DNA from: Chitinophagales bacterium
Lineage (GTDB): Bacteria; Bacteroidota; Bacteroidia; Chitinophagales; JADIYW01
Assembly (NCBI GenBank): GCA_020636535.1
Contig: JACJXT010000011.1
Coordinates: 2,082,813 to 2,146,812, forward strand
Length of the DNA stretch: 64,000 nt
Direction: 5' to 3'
This document shows, one piece after another, positions 62,755 to 64,000 of the stretch. The position numbers and the translations under genes are program-made. Each line of letters begins with the position of its first letter. Positions within the stretch are counted from its first letter, which is position 1. The notes beneath the pieces are model-generated. The model ran no database searches. It was not told the origin of the DNA and saw only the letters and a program-made list of their open reading frames with translations.

Positions 62755-63591
62755 ATGACTCAAAAATACAATGCTGTAAAACAAAAATTACTTCGCAAAA
62801 ACTATAGCAAAAATACTATTCGTATTTACTTAACCTGTTTACATCAATTTTGGTCATTTTGTTATAACAATAACATTGATGACACCATAGATGCAGAACA
62901 ATATTTAATGCAGCTAATAAAAAACAATACTTCTACAAGTTTTCAAAACCAAAATATTAATGCCATTAAATTTTATTGGGAAAATTGCTTAAATAAACCT
63001 AAAGCTGATATTGTTATTGACAGACCTTTTAAAGAAAAAAAATTACCAGAAGTATTACACTTAGAAGAAGTGAGAACCATGTTTCAATCTATCAATAATT
63101 TTAAACATCTAATGATACTAAAAACCATTTATGCTTGTGGTTTAAGAATTAGCGAATTAATTAACTTAGAAATTAAACATATAAATGGCAATGCAAAAAA
63201 CATTAAAATTATATGCGGAAAAGGAAAAAAAGATAGAATCATTCCAATTCCAGAATCACTACTTATTGAACTGAGGCAATACTTTAAAATTTATAAACCA
63301 TATAAATACCTATTTGAAGGACAATTCAGTACTAAACAAAATCCACTACCATACAGTACCAAAAGTGTGCAAGTTATTGTAAAACAAGCTGCTAAAAAAG
63401 CAAAAATTAGAAGAAAAATTACACCACACACACTTAGACACAGCTATGCCACGCATTTATATGAAAAAGGCGTAAATCTTAGAAGTATACAAGTATTATT
63501 AGGACATCAAAGTAGTAAAACAACTGAAATATATACACATGTAAGTAATATACACATTAATAATACACCTTCGCCATTAGATTTTCTATAA
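62755..63591 (+). CDS. Tyrosine-type site-specific recombinase (integrase)
   Basis: 278 residues from ATG 62755; the frame is open to a TTG at 62692 but this precedes the promoter. An N-terminal SAM-like DNA-binding domain (YNAVKQKLLRKNYSKNTIRI) is followed by the catalytic domain with Arg in ACGLRISELI, HTLRHSYATHLYEKG (His-x-x-Arg), LLGHQSS and the nucleophile Tyr in TTEIYTHV. The tail SPLDFL equals the SPLDxL end of integron and related phage-type integrases, but the extra IntI helix between motifs is not seen. It probably acts on the sequence just downstream. Confidence 0.92.
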   Translation: MTQKYNAVKQKLLRKNYSKNTIRIYLTCLHQFWSFCYNNNIDDTIDAEQYLMQLIKNNTSTSFQNQNINAIKFYWENCLNKPKADIVIDRPFKEKKLPEVLHLEEVRTMFQSINNFKHLMILKTIYACGLRISELINLEIKHINGNAKNIKIICGKGKKDRIIPIPESLLIELRQYFKIYKPYKYLFEGQFSTKQNPLPYSTKSVQVIVKQAAKKAKIRRKITPHTLRHSYATHLYEKGVNLRSIQVLLGHQSSKTTEIYTHVSNIHINNTPSPLDFL

Positions 63592-63880
63592 AATATTTAT
63601 CAATTAAAAATAATTGCGTATCTTGTTATAGCAACAACTTGCCGATATATGAAAATATTTACGCAATAAGTTGCGTAAATAAACAAGTTAGCCACAAGCT
63701 GAAAAAAGCCGACCGCACAAACAGCACATTTGGTTTTGCCAACACACAAAGCCAACGCTCAAAAACCAAAAGAGCTGTTTTTTGCCAACGCTGAACGAAA
63801 AACGAAAAGAATGAGGGAAACCGTAAAGAAATAAATAGAATGAAAAGTATTTTTAGGAAAAGAAAATCAACCGACAAAAT
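63592..63880. other. Region downstream of the recombinase with a perfect hairpin
   Basis: 289 bases without a gene. TATTTACGCAA-TAAG-TTGCGTAAATA (63656-63681) is a perfect 11-bp inverted repeat, and TTGCGTA also occurs at 63614-63620. TTGTT-ATAGC-AACAA (63623-63637) is a second small palindrome. From 63685 the sequence (AAGTTAGCCACAAGCTG, GCCAACGCTCAAAAACC, GCCAACGCTGAACG) is GC-richer and repetitive, unlike the host. A minus-strand frame of 72 codons here is not believed. Confidence 0.55.
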
Positions 63881-64000
63881 ATGGAACTAATAAATAATAA
63901 CCCATACCGAATTGCAGGGATTCTCTCGAATGCAACAACAAAGGAACTCGAAAAGCAAAAAGGAAAAATCAAAGCATTTGCAAAGGTTGGAAAAGAAATT
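63881..64000 (+). CDS. Start of a hypothetical protein gene (cut by the right edge)
   Basis: ATG 63881 opens a frame of 40 codons that runs to the window end. It begins MELINNNPYRIAGILSNATT and then KELEKQKGKIKAFAKVGKEI, which looks like the N-terminal J-domain-like helical part of a Bacteroidota protein family of unknown role. Its codon use and the poorer AT content upstream suggest cargo of a mobile region. Only the N-terminus is visible. Confidence 0.6.
   Translation, partial: MELINNNPYRIAGILSNATTKELEKQKGKIKAFAKVGKEI

Noticed and set aside
63659..63877. 72-codon minus-strand frame
   Set aside because: It covers the hairpin and the repetitive spacer; low-complexity Phe/Leu-rich product without family.

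Overview
The window is AT-rich chromosomal DNA of a member of the Bacteroidota. Evidence: a type IX secretion PorU/PorV pair at the left edge, a fused CcoN-CcoO cbb3 oxidase with a single-haem CcoP, OmpA with thrombospondin type 3 calcium repeats, SpoII-signal lipoproteins, and promoters of the phylum type (TTG, about 20 bases, TAnnTTTG) with few Shine-Dalgarno sites. The gene set fits an aerobic or microaerobic heterotroph, perhaps of the Chitinophagales/Saprospirales side of the phylum; this placement is an inference. No rRNA or CRISPR array is present.

Layout. 1-6.8 kb: porU (cut by the edge) and porV, tyrS, a 103-bp tandem array, a lipoprotein, an acetyltransferase and a ferredoxin. 6.8-12.2 kb: an amidohydrolase, then a defence pocket made of an HTH-fused C5 methyltransferase, an HNH endonuclease and a RES/Xre toxin-antitoxin pair. 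12.3-17 kb: a CPA2 antiporter and a thioesterase, convergent genes split by an IS1634-family element flanked by an exact 135-bp duplication that keeps both genes whole. 17-22 kb: tRNA-Arg, a SRPBCC protein, HisIE, and a flippase/asparagine-synthase-like/lipoprotein operon. 22-28.1 kb: the cbb3 operon ccoS-ccoNO-ccoQ-ccoP-ccoG-ccoH-tauE with a possible FNR-type site. 28.3-36 kb: tRNA-Leu, a porin, gltB-gltD. 36-46.7 kb: Nudix hydrolase, a MITE-like element, proline catabolism (pruA), a Fur/MerC divergent pair with a shared candidate operator, SirB1-like protein, LysM/BON protein, desaturase, MFS transporter, OmpA.

46.8-51 kb is repeat-rich: hairpin-arm repeats surround a GIY-YIG nuclease gene, a 266-bp tandem duplication follows, and beyond a hypothetical gene and an amidase lies a 105-bp minisatellite carrying the same hairpin arm. 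51-62 kb: NfeD-flotillin, a SpoIIAA-like protein, a lipoprotein, a sterol-desaturase-like protein, metG followed at once by a TPR hybrid histidine kinase, and a secreted putative glycosidase-like protein. 62.2-64 kb: a zinc-ribbon protein and a tyrosine recombinase share a control region with a perfect 19-bp palindrome. Downstream lie a perfect hairpin and sequence of different character, then the start of another gene that leaves the window; this looks like the edge of an integration platform.

The most interesting items are the GIY-YIG/hairpin-repeat association, the recombinase edge, the long target duplication of the IS, and the Fur/MerC operator. Most remaining genes are ordinary housekeeping functions.
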